A stretch of DNA of 64,000 nt, from the NCBI RefSeq assembly GCF_050948215.1, contig NC_135164.1:6825116-6889115 (forward strand), in the 5' to 3' direction. The notes under the pieces were generated by a model, which worked only from the letters and a program-made list of their open reading frames with translations, did not search any database and was not told the origin of the DNA. The translations under genes were made by a program, and so were the position numbers. This DNA comes from Halictus rubicundus. Its lineage: Eukaryota > Arthropoda > Insecta > Hymenoptera > Halictidae. Shown in pieces: positions 25,142 to 36,600 of the stretch (its first letter is position 1; every line of letters starts with the position of its first letter).

Positions 25142-27326
25142 ATGGGAAGCAGCAGCCAATTGTATAGTCTCTCTTGGGGAGAATTCAATTCGTCGTTGGC
25201 TTCTGCGGTGCAGCTATTAAGAGGTCACGGCGATTTGGTGGATGTTACTTTGGCTGCCGGCGGACGTAGTTTTCCTGCACACAAAATAGTTCTCTGTGCA
25301 GCTAGTCCCTTTCTCCTAGATTTATTAAAGGTTTTATTTTAACTGCGATCATTTTCACAGATATAAATATTAATACATTGGCAACCATTTGAAATATTGT
25401 TTACACAATATACCTTTAAATATTGAAAAAACATAGTTTTTCATTCTCCATGGTTGGCAAAATGTTAATGCAATTACTTACGATACTGGAATAGTTTATG
25501 GTACGATTGAAAACTTATTATTCGGTATTGTTTCTGTTTTATGCAATTAGAGCACACCGTGTCAGCATCCAGTGGTAATGCTGGCTGGTATAGGTGCAGA
25601 TGATTTAGAATCTTTATTGGAGTTTGTATATCGAGGCGAAGTGAGCGTAGAACCGTCTCAGTTGCCGTCTCTGCTGCAAGCTGCTCATTGTCTCTGCATT
25701 CATGGACTAACGCCGCCTACAATATTGACTGAAGTACGTTTTGTCAATCAAGCAACTAAAAATGTCGTAAGAATAGTGAAATACACTTGAAATTAATTAA
25801 TTGTATTTATACAGAATGGCGAGGAGGTACCCGTTTCGGCGATACCCACGACGAACGAAGCTTTGTCAAAAGAAACCTCTAATCCTTACTTTCCGTTAAA
25901 ACGAAGAAAGAAAAGGAGAAAGTCTTCCTCATCTTCCGGAAAATGGCCACGTACTGGGAATAACGCAGATAACGAAAATAAGCATATAGATGATCATAAG
26001 GACGACGACAATACTGAACACGGTGATGACACAGGTAAGAAATACTTTAAATTATATCCACTCCCTTTGCAAAGGAGAAGGTTTCTAAAAAGAAAATGGT
26101 AAGGCAAGTACCATCCTTTTTAGATCTGTAAATAAAGTAATTACAGGTTTAAGTAAGTAATATATGTTCTGTTGTAATTTAATGCAAACTATTATATTGT
26201 CGCAATAAACAGCAACGTTTTTCTGTTAGCACTTTTTACAAACGGTCTCTGTGTATTGATTTTTCGGATTTTCGCATAGATGTTCGACCGATTTGTTGAA
26301 TTTGGTTTGGCTAGAGGAACAGAAAGGCAAAAATTGGAAATATCATTTCAAGTCGAATGGAAGTTGCGACGTTAATAATTGTGTTTGGTATCCGATATAT
26401 ATTATTTTAGTGTGCGAACGAGTATAAAATTAGTGTACATACATACACACGTGTATATTGTATATTTGGATTGTATGATAAGGAAGGCTTCAGTGTTTTG
26501 ATATTCGAAAACGGACACAAGCACAACCATCGATCGGGTTGAACTGCGGCTAATCGATGCACACCAGGATAATGCTATTCGGATAGAAGATAGAAGTTAG
26601 AAGTTAGAAATACCGTTCAAAGAGAATAATATACATCAGTTCAGCCCTGCAATGGTAATGCTGTGTTTGTGTCTGTTAGCAGCCAGCGATCGATTGGAAT
26701 ATTCGAATCATCGGAGTTGTCATTCGCCTCGTGCTCAAGAAGCGCAACCGATCTCGATGTCGACAGAAAATTCCCAAGCAGGACCACATCAGGATCAGAT
26801 ATCGGATAACGAGTCGCATCTGCACACTTTAATGCCAATGCAGCCGTACTCTCCGCTGCATATACCGCAATTTCCCGGGCCTCTCGGTATGGGTTTTCCC
26901 CCTGGAATACCGCTGCCGTTGGTTAGCCAGGGCTCAGCTGCTGGGACGGCGTCGTGCGGGCTAGCTGGGAACATGAATTTGTCGAAAATACGCGGTGCAT
27001 CCGATTGTCCAGGCGTTTGCCCGCTTTGCGGTGCCACGTTACGGCAGGCGAGAAATCTTCGGAGACACCTGTTGTCCTCCTGCAAATATCGGTTTAGTAG
27101 TAATTCAGTTCAGAGTTCCGCGGCCGACGCGATGATGATCGAAATAAAGCCCGAGGTCGAGTTGTCCAGTTACAATGAGCAATCGATGACATACGGGACC
27201 GACAGCGGCAGTAGTACCTGTGAGCAAATCGTTTGCAAGCCCAGTCCACTTCCTTCCCCGACCTCGCAAGGGCCGAACGTTGTCTCCCCTCAAAGCAACG
27301 TCTCCTCGCCAACAATTGCCAGATGA
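25142..27326 (+). CDS. BTB zinc-finger transcription regulator, isoform A (C2HC ending)
   Basis: Exons 25142-25330, 25551-25733, 25815-26034 and 26683-27326 give 411 residues. The N-terminus is an insect-type BTB/POZ domain (residues ~5-118: YSLSWGEFNSSLASAVQLL, GDLVDVTLAAGGRSFPAHK, LCAASPFLLDLLK, LEFVYRGEVSV), which mediates dimerisation of nuclear regulators. Exon 3 carries a basic patch (KRRKKRRK, 153-160), a likely nuclear-localisation signal, followed by an acidic Asp/His-rich tail. The terminal exon has a Pro/Met-rich segment and one finger with Cys310, Cys313, His326 and Cys331 (C-x2-C-x12-H-x4-C), so it is C2HC. A Ser-rich tail follows. The exon 3 donor (ACAG/GTAAGA) also fits the isoform B exon, so the two endings are alternatives. 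The orthologue within the insect BTB family is not named. Confidence 0.87.
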
Positions 27327-30300
27327 ATCGACAGAAGGTCACGACCGTGTCAACCGGATATAATTCGATGCGAACAGAATTGTTCTTTGGTTCTGTTACT
27401 GTGATTCGGAGGAGTCTACCTTACTTTTAAACTTACCTTTTTTCAGTGATTCTCAGTGACACTCTTGTTTCATACTGATTCTACGGTGAGAGGGGTATAA
27501 TACCGATGCTGGGGGAAAGAAACAATTCAGTGAATCTTAAATTAAGGTTGTGACTGACTCGGGGGTCGGATCATTTCTCTATAGGAAGAAATTTTCATTC
27601 GAACAAAATGAAATGAGAAAATGTACCGATAGAATTGCATATATAGTGCAATACAATGCAATCTCTGCAATCTCTGCACAGCGTCGTGTGCGACGATTAT
27701 ATTTTCGTAATGTAAACGAGCATTATGTTTTTATTTCTGTTACTTTACTATGTTTCAGAATCTGTTTATACGATAATAAATCAAGTTAAAATTGTTTATC
27801 GGCTTATTGTAATCTCACTCGTATCACTGTTCGTTCCTCTATTCGTGTCCTTAGATTTTATTTAATTTTAGTTCGTATTACGGTAGTGTGTTCAATGGAA
27901 ACGTTACACGTGTACAGTTTCACGCTAATCTAAGAAAGTAGTTAAACTCTGTGGTAGTTTGTTGTATTGTACGATGTAACGATACAAAGCCAAACGATAT
28001 TTTACAAATTGACCATTTTTTCAATGAAAGTTTCTTTCTACGGAAAAGCAATAGAATAGAAATACCAATGAGATTTCAAACAGACTTTCCAGACTCGGTG
28101 AAATTTCCAGCGATCGCGATTTTCGGTGTCTGCGAGAATTGGTCATTTCATTTAAGCGAGCGCAATCAACTTTTTTGTATCGTTCGAACGCGCTTACGCG
28201 AATCGATGGTTTAAAATATTAGGTCGAGTTGTACGTCGAAAGAGGAGGAATCGTCTAAATGTTGTTTTGAACGGTTTGCTAGCACGAATTCGTTGTTACA
28301 TTACTCGTATAGTTTATTTTATATTTTATTTCCAACTGAATGGTGTTTTGTCAACATTTCCTTTTTAACGAATCCAGAGACATTTCGTGTGGAACAGTTA
28401 TAAACAAATCTTCCAGGTTAGCGAGTAAGAATTAGAGTATTATAGGGATAAACAGGAATAGCGTTCGATAAAAAGAAAACAAAAAAAGAATTATGCATAG
28501 CGACAGCGATGGTGCAAGTATTTGCAAAATACTTGGACGTTTTTTATACCTTTCGAATATTCGTTCATGCGATAATTCCCTTACGGAGTTGTATAATGGA
28601 AGAGGGTGGAATCGGAGTATCTCTATTCATCATTCGTTTATATCATTGTTTGCCAGCATCGTCGAGATTTCTTATAGTCGTCGATGTCGCGAACGGTTCA
28701 ATAAATTTTTTTACTGGTGAAAAAAAAAATCAAGTTCCTAGACACATAATTTATTCGTTTCGTAATTATATCGACACGCAGACTGACGTTGCGTTTCACG
28801 AACGGTCGTGTCGATCGAAATGCGTGTTTTGCGTTGACGTACCTAATCGACATTAGGTAACGAACTTTCTCGAAGGGGATAGTAAAGATTTATTTTCGTC
28901 GAAAGCATTACTATTCTTGGAAATAAAAAATCATTATATACAATACTCTGACGATCAATCATTTTTCGACACTGATCCACACCAAGATGGGTCACAGTCG
29001 GCGACGCGTTCCTGCGACTCTTTTCATGTTCTCAAGGGGTTACATATGCTTCGTTTCTTTCTTTTTTGTTATTTTTCTAAATATAAGATTATGTTCGACC
29101 GAGCGATATCTTCCGTTTACCTGTACGTAAAGTAGCTGTATGGTGTTCGATGTAAATATGCAACCCCTCGAGCCAGTTTCGTTTTCACGGAATTAATTCT
29201 AGGAGATGGGTTGTCCAAGGCAAGAAGCATGTCCGATCAGCCGGCCACTTGTCCAATGTGCGGCGCAATTATACGCCAGTCACGAAATCTGAGACGACAT
29301 TTAGAACTTCTGCACTTTGGGTTCGGTGGCAACGGTAAATCCAGTGTCCACGCCAGACACCGAAGGACCAGCCGAACAAACGATCTCGTACGATCCACGT
29401 TAGCGTTTATTTGCCCGCCGCACATCACCAGGACCGATCATCCGAGAACCATCGAGAACAATGACTTCTCGACGTCTCATTCCATTGCTTCGACGCTCGC
29501 TTCGAACGTTTCAGGTGAAAACAGTTCCCTAAAATACGGAGCATAGAACGATTGATACGAGAACACGTGTATCGTCGAAATTGACCTTCAGAGACACCGC
29601 ATTCCACGTCGACACGTGTCCCGTTCAGAAGAAACAACCAGAATTTACCGAATTGGCGATAGCATATCGAACGATACTGTATCAATCTTCCTATTGTTTC
29701 GCGTAATAAGTGTACGCGTACCAGTACGCATTGCACGACGCTTTTTATTCCGAAACAATGCTTTTATTTTGGAATATACAGGGTGAGTCTCCTCACGTTT
29801 GCACCTCGAATATCTTTGTTGGTTTTAGAGGTACGTCCACTGTCTTAAGGACAAGACAAAAATATTTGTTTTTCTTATTCTCTTTCTTTTTTTTTTTTTA
29901 GAAATATCAAGGACACTTCATTTTTTTTCATGTTAATTCTTATGAGTTTCCTCTGTCTGTGACCTTGATTGACCTTGAGTGATTATAGTCACTGAATTTC
30001 TAACGACTGTCATCGTAGCTGTTCAAAAGAAGGTGGTCCCGTTTGGAAAAATGGAGGTGACCTTGAGATTTCCATTACACCTCATTCAGGGCTCGTGTGA
30101 GCCCCATTGAACCATTGTCCTTAAGACATTCGACGTATCCTTGAAATAACGAAGATACTTGAGGGGCAAACGTTAGGTGACTCATCCTGAATTTATGAAA
30201 AAGACCATTGCGTTATAGAAATTTGTGTTATCACACGGACAGCGTATGCATCCAAGTTGCATCGAAGATTTTGCAGACTTGTAGTGGTGTCGTCTGACTT

Positions 30301-31772
30301 TATTTCGGTAGCTTTTCGTAGATGCGACTAATCACACGATCAATAAAGTTGAAGCAGTAGTTGCCTCTCGTTTCACGATCCTCGATCCTCGATTTTCAAT
30401 CCTCGATGCTGGATCCTCTTATGGCCTTACGTGATCAATAAAGTTGAAGCAGTAGTTGCTTTTTGGCCCACGATCCTCGTCCTCGATCCTCGATGTTCAA
30501 TCCTCGATGCTGGATCCTCTTATGGCCTTACGTGATCAATAAAGTTGAAGCAGTAGTTGCTTTTTGGTCCATGATCCTCGTCCTCGATCCTCGACTTTCA
30601 ATCCTCGATGCTGGATCCTCTTATGGCCTTACGTGATCAATAAAGTTGAAGCAGTAGTTGCTTTTTGGTCCATGATCCTCGTCCTCGATCCTCGACGTTC
30701 AATCCTCGATGTTGGATCCTCTTATGGCTTTACGTGATCAATGAATTTGACACAGTAGTTGCTTTTTGGTCCATGATCCTCGTCCTCGATCCTCGACTTT
30801 CAATCCTCGATGCTGGATCCTCTTATGGCCTTACGCGATCAATAAAGTTGAAGCAGTAGTTGCTTTTTGGTCCATGATCCTCGTCCTCGATCCTCGATTT
30901 TCAATCCTCGATGTTGGATCCTCTTATGGCTTTACGTGATCAATGAATTTGACACAGTAGTTGCCTTTTGGTCCACGATCCTCGATCCTCAATTTTCAAT
31001 CCTCGATGCTGGATCCTCTTATGGCCTTACGTGATCAATGAAGTTGAAGCAGTAGTTGCTTTTTGGTCCAGGATCCACAATCCTCGATCCTCGATTTTCA
31101 ATCCTCGATGTTGGATCCTCTTATGGCCTTACGCGATCAATAAAGTTGAAGCAGTAGTTGCTTTTTGGTCCATGATTCTCGTCCTCGATCCTCGATGTTC
31201 AATCCTCGATGCTGGATCCTCTAATGGCCTTTCGTGATCAATGAATTTGACACAGTAGTTGCCTTTTGGTCCACGATCCTCGATGCTTTATATTTTGCAG
31301 GCTTATTGTATCGTCTAGCTTTGTTTCGGTAGCTTTTCGTAGACGCGACTAACCACGCTAAAGTTGACAAAGTTGTATAAAGTTGAAGCAGTAGTTGCCT
31401 ATCGGTCCACGATCCTCGATGCTGGATCCGCTTATGGCCTCCTCGGTGAGCACTCGAGAGCCGTGTAATTAAGGCGTTTTGATATGTTTGTATGCAGGAG
31501 GTTTGGCGGGACCGAGTTCGAATTCAGTCGCAACCGGGGATCAAGGTACGAGTTCCGCGCTACTTCCAGGCCCGAGCTCGTCTGCCACTTCCACCGCTTC
31601 TGTTAATAGCGGGATATACGCATATTCGTCGGACAGTAATGTCAATATGTTGAATTGTGTGTCACCGTCGGCATCCTCGCTGCCACCATCGACTCTTTCC
31701 TCTCCGCACGACGTGCTCCGATACGGCGAAATCTTGAGAGCTGGTATTGCGTACCACGAATTCTCGAGATAG
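25142..31772 (+). CDS. BTB zinc-finger transcription regulator, isoform B (C2H2 ending)
   Basis: It shares exons 25142-25330, 25551-25733 and 25815-26034 with isoform A, then splices to 29203-29334 and 31498-31772, giving 332 residues. Phases match exactly (phase 1 donors, two-base acceptors). Exon 29203-29334 encodes a finger parallel to that of isoform A (RQSRNLRRH against RQARNLRRH), here with Cys214, Cys217, His230 and His235, a canonical C2H2. The last exon encodes a Ser/Gly/Pro-rich tail without a finger, ending in a short charged stretch. If the donor at 29335 is not used, reading continues to a stop at 29546, a possible further ending. Because both finger exons accept the same upstream exon, DNA specificity may switch by splicing. 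Confidence 0.8.
27327..29202 (+). other. Intron between the two alternative zinc-finger exons
   Basis: Includes the 3' UTR of isoform A and about 1.8 kb of sequence in which I recognise no exon or repeat. Scattered ORFs (for example 27951-28214 and 28509-28856) have no splice or domain support. Confidence 0.45.
29779..30189. mobile_element. CAGGGTGAGTC inverted-repeat element (non-autonomous)
   Basis: Left end CAGGGTGAGTCTCCTCACGT and the reverse complement of the right end CAGGATGAGTCACCTAACGT continue matching through a CCTCGAATATCTT-like tract, about 38 bases in all. Internally it has repeated TGACCTTGA motifs and no coding capacity. It lies in the last intron of the BTB gene isoform B. 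Confidence 0.7.
30335..31290. repeat. 101-bp minisatellite, ten units
   Basis: The anchor CAGTAGTTGC recurs at 30355, 30450, 30551, 30652, 30753, 30854, 30955, 31050, 31152 and 31253, so spacing is 101 bp except two 95-bp units and one of 102. Each unit contains several ATCCTCGA sub-repeats plus CTGGATCCTCTTATGGC. Two variants occur: AATAAAGTTGAAGCAG and AATGAATTTGACACAG, the latter in units 5, 7 and 10. It lies inside the last intron of the BTB gene. A diverged eleventh anchor is at 31389. Confidence 0.93.
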
Positions 31773-31978
31773 TGTGTCAAATAAATACAGCATTCAGCAA
31801 ATCGATGGTACTTCACCCCTTTCGACACATTCCTCTTCTTAGGATACCCAATGCTATATCGACACTAACGATAAGTAGGCACCAGTCGTTCCGGAAAGCT
31901 AACTCTCGCAATTTCTGGGGAAATCGACACGATTATGTTGTACGAGCATATAAACAAACCTGTGAGTAGTAGTTATTA

Positions 31979-32113
31979 GACTCTGGGGCTTTTAATGCAA
32001 AATAAAAATAGTTTGCATCAATTCAGGAACGCATGTACTAACATCTTTGTTCCTTTAATGATTTTATTGCGCCTTCTCGTTTTGTTATAAGCGCATAAAA
32101 TCCACAGTCTGTT
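31979..32113. mobile_element. Family E repeat, short copy
   Basis: Left end TTAGACTCTGGGGCTTTTAA and the reverse complement of the right end, CAGACTGTGGATTTTATGCG, are diverged versions of the family E terminus AGACTGCGGATTTTTATGC. About 135 bp, no coding content. Confidence 0.5.
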
Positions 32114-32681
32114 GTTCAGTGGTTGCTACGTTTGCGTAGAATTTAAATATTTAATGGCGTGCTAAGACGAACGTAATTGTATTAATTTCCCTGGAAATTG
32201 CGATCGTTCATTTACTTTCCGAGGCTACCGTATTTGTCGACGAACGGCAAATAACACATTTTCGAGAATCATTCGTCGGCTTTTTGTGGCCGAAGTTTGA
32301 TCGTTTGATATCGACATAGATCAGTGTTAAATTAGAAATAGGAGTGAGATAATTGGAGTATCTCCGAATAATTAATAAGTCGATCAGTCTTTCCTGAATC
32401 TGTACAATAAAATCCATAGTCACGCATAAAGCGGAAACTGGAAGAGTGATTCGCTGATTCGAATCTATCCGTCGAATTACGACTGCGATTCGTAATTGGG
32501 ATTACCACCGAGGAACCTAATCGAAGATAGCAGCGAAAGCATCGCAAAACAGGATTTTCAAATACGTGTTTATAAATACTTCGATTACAAAAATTCCAAA
32601 TATATTTATAAATAGATTTCTTGCATAAACATAGATATAATACAATGTTTTCGGAAGTTTTTATTACATTACGTTATTGTA

Positions 32682-32936
32682 CACCTACACCTCGCTATGC
32701 GGCCGCTCTTTATACGGCATTTCGCTATAACGGCCTCTTTTAATTATGGCACTTTCTCGATTTACGGTCAAAAAATGCATTAAGTAAGCACTTTTATAGG
32801 AAGTTAAAAGAATAAAATGCTTTATGAACTAAAAGCTATATTATTTTATAAAAGATTGAGACTTGTACGAGTTTCTATAAAAATAACAGATCTGTTTTAC
32901 AGCTTTTCTTTTAGGCCGTAAAGCGAGGTATGGGTG
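32682..32936. mobile_element. TA-flanked MITE with CACCTACACCTCGCTATGCGG ends
   Basis: Left arm CACCTACACCTCGCTATGCG and the reverse complement of the right arm, CACCCATACCTCGCTTTACG, match at most positions over about 24 bases, ending in GGCC. A TA lies on each side (32680-32681 and 32937-32938), as expected for Tc1/mariner-type insertion. The 255-bp element has no ORF of note. Confidence 0.7.
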
Positions 32937-33615
32937 TACTTCGAAAGGTTGAATTAGCTCGGAGGACACTTTCTGCAGTATTTTGCCGAATTAAGTATAA
33001 TATTAATACTGGCACCAGTCTGTTGCAAGGAGGCGACAAAATTTAACGTACTTGTAAAAGAAACAACCTTCCGGATGGAAATTTGCGAATATTAATGTCC
33101 GCGTATTCGCGCATTGATAATTACAATTGAAATTTTCTTTGGAGTTGTTTGTATCGGGCACGGTAACTTGCGAAATCTTACAGCGTTCTCTTGTATCGCG
33201 AATCGGTGGTACTTTTCCAATGAACAAGGACGGAAAGAAATTACGAGGTATAATAAAACTGAATGGATTTCGACGTTAATACTATGCTGAGTTAATCGAG
33301 TTATTGTCACAGCCTTCCCTCCTGTCCGAAACCGTTTCCGAAAGATGAGGGTCGAGTCGCGTCGTTGGATCGTTGGGATTTCGATCTCGGGTTGTCGCGA
33401 ATAGAATGGCAGTGACCACGAAAGGAGTAATCGAATCAAAATTACTGTTGGATATCGCGCGGTGTATGGAAAACGAGACGACCATTATTTACGACTAAAC
33501 TTACAATAATACGAGACGTTCGCGTATTTTTCAAGGGACGATACGATATGCTCGGCGGCGTTCTCTGAACCCCGAGAAAATATTCTACGATATCGAAATC
33601 GCCAAAGGCACTTTT

Positions 33616-36600
33616 CTACACGACGAGATTCATTTCCTCCGAAGGGTGTTTCACGCGACCTACAACGAACGGCCAATCCCTTTCCGAAATTCTCTCGAGA
33701 TCCTCGCGCAAGAGATTTAAGAGATCATCGAGATATCGCAGCTCGTGAACGTCCTCGCGCAGCTTACTCGTACGGCTAGAAATGTCCTCCATTTTTCGTT
33801 CGTCGCACTGGAACAAAAAAAGAAAAAAGAAGAGAAACACGTTTTCGGAGGCGTAATTATTATTAATACTTTTATCTGTAATAAACATTGTTAATGCCAG
33901 AACACGGTACGTGTTCTCTCTGTCGACGTTATTATGTCTGAATTATTAGTTTACATCGAATGATTGCGAGCAGCCTGTAATTACGTGTTATTGTTATGGC
34001 CAGCCGGACACGATCGTTAGTAGATAATTTACAAGCGAAATGCAACCGAAGCGGACACGTGCCAATTGAATTTATACCCGGCTGAATCGAGGTGGTAAAA
34101 GCAAGATAAAAAACAGCGGTAACGGACCAATCATCTTTCTATTAACCCTTTGCACCTTAATCGTACCTTCCGACTTAGAACATCTCCCTTCTGTACAGGG
34201 TGTTCATTTGTAAACTTTCCAGCCGAATATCTCGAAAAGTATGAAGGATATTAAAACAGTATTCTACAAAAATTGCTGGTCTTTTTACGTAGAGTAAGAT
34301 CCCGTAATAAAATACATAGGTTTCCGTTTGAAAAGACAAAGTTGACCTTCAAATGACCTTGAAAACGCCACCCAAATAAAAGACTGATACTGCCCCCCAC
34401 TTTCCCCCTCGAAATCTTTGGATACGTGTTTTACACTTTTTTAAATATCTTTCATAGTTTTCGAGATATTCTCGACAATTTACTCGTACGATACTGAATC
34501 ATCAATTTTTATTTAGTACTATCAATTATTATTTCGTTCGGTTATTTTGACTAGCTCGATGGGCACCGAAAGTGTTAATTGCACGACCATGTATAGCCAA
34601 AGTTAAGTGAATGGGAACGCGATTGTGATTATTCACGTCCAGAGTGAATTGTACAGGGTGTCAAAAAATTACATGTCACCTTCAAATAAGCAGCTTCTTT
34701 ATTTGTAAATTTTTTACATCCAGCGCCAATATATAAGTAAATAGCGTACTATCATACAGCGGGTACCATCGGTAAGCTATCTCGTTGGATATGAAATTAT
34801 CATAATCACGATACTCCTATTTCCCTAACTACAAAATGAAAGAGAGAAGCTGCAGAAATTACAAGAAATGCAACATCATTTTTTAAGAGAACGGTTGAGA
34901 TGCGACCCATGGTTTCTTTCACAAAGTTGATCGTTATGACCAGTAGAACACGATTGAACAAAAAAATTCTTGTTTTTTGACCTTGATTTTCAAGGTCAAG
35001 GTCAATTTTGCGGGGAATTTTTTATGTCGATTTCCACCAAATCGTAGGTGCAGAATCACGCTATGGTGGCCGTGACATATAATTTTTTGACACCCTGCAC
35101 AGTCTTTATCCGGTGAGATACCGGAAGTAAGTAATCATTTTAACGTATCGGAAACATAATGTCCCCCGCAGAATGAATAGGATGAATAGAGGCGAATAGA
35201 TTGGGAGGTAATCTTACCTGAAAACTCTGTCGCAGGTTACATATATCTCTGAACATATCTTTATTACTGGCCTGCAGCATTTCCACTCTCCTTTGAAGAT
35301 TTCGGACCACGTTCCCCGAAGTTTCGAGCACACCCGGGACTTTCGCGTCCGTTTCTATCGCCAGGGCTAGCCTGGTTAGCTGATCGTGGGAAGAGGTGAT
35401 ATCGCAGAAACGATCCTCCTCGAGAAGAACCGCCGCTTTTTCGGGATCCGTGTCGAGGACTTCGAGAATTGATACCACTTCGTTGATAGCGGTGCATCGC
35501 CCCTGCAAAACGTAATTCCAATTTTAACGATAACTAAACACGCTGGCGCAATCGATCGATCGAATACTCGCTGTTCGATCCAACCCGGATCGTTCGCGGT
35601 ATAAAAATCCATCGGAAACAAGTAGAGAAACATCTTTTCAAAAATTCACAAGGCCAAAATTCTGCAACTTTCACCCTTAACGCTAGGTTTACGGAGCACC
35701 CCAAAAAAAAAGGACTATTTGAATATATCTATCAAAATCTGTAGCCATTTTTTAAATGATATATACCTAGAGAGATCAATTTGTTAAACAATTCCTCGTG
35801 GATCCATGTTCGCAATCTCAATATTCGTGTATTAAAAATATTAGAATCCGTCATTTTGACGGGTCCCGTAAATCTAGTGTTAAGCTTTGAACGTTTGTAG
35901 CTGATTGCAACGTTGACCGATTTAGATGAAATATTCGGAGTGTGTATAATTCATACATACGCACAAAACGTACTGTTTAAGTTTTTAATATGAGGCCTTT
36001 CAGTACTTTCTTTGGAATTACGACCAATTGCAATTTTAATCAGATATTTTTCTCACGTTCTGTAGCGATCCGATTGTTCCGACTTCTCCAAAAAATTCAA
36101 GTGGTGTAGTCCAATATCGACAAAGTTATGCGATTTTTAACACATTCGCGACCGCTGACGTGAACTCGCGTCCTGCAATTTTTGTTTCTGAATGCGGCAA
36201 CGTTAGGCGCATTGGGATTGGATTTAATGATTAATCAATCCTTGCTTTGGCGATACAAGTTTTCGGCAACCAGCTTCATTACTTTCGCCGGTACTCAGTA
36301 TCAGAAACGGAAAAAACTTGCCGGTCGCGAGTGTGTTCAAATATTATCGGTGAGTCACTATACCTGCGAGGTGTCCAACTTGTAGTTCGTGGTCGCCAGC
36401 TCGTCGGAAAGGCACAGGGGTGTGTTCTGGAGGTCGCTGTGGGTGTCCGAGCTCCAGTCGTTGCTTTGTATACCGGAAGTGTCATCCATGGAGGAGCTAC
36501 GGGTTTCTATCCTCTTGCAGTCCTCCCAGCTGACGTTCAACCCCTCGTTGCTGGATCTCTTGTAGATCAAATCCGAGGTCTGCGAGTGGTTCGGTCTTCT

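Larger units (their letters stand above)
31773..33615. other. Intergenic region between convergent BTB and coiled-coil genes
   Basis: Contains 3' UTR sequence from both sides, a family E element (31979-32113) and a TA-flanked inverted-repeat element (32682-32936). No coding exon recognised in the rest. Confidence 0.5.
33808..35217 (-). other. Intron 4 of the coiled-coil gene
   Basis: Holds a one-ended CAGGGTGTTC element (34195-34480) and the complete CAGGGTGTCAAAAAATT element (34653-35097). The rest shows nothing recognisable. Confidence 0.55.

Noticed and set aside
30335..31290. Regular repeats that could suggest a CRISPR array
   Set aside because: Units are 101 bp, conserved along their whole length without unique spacers, and lie in an intron of an animal gene.
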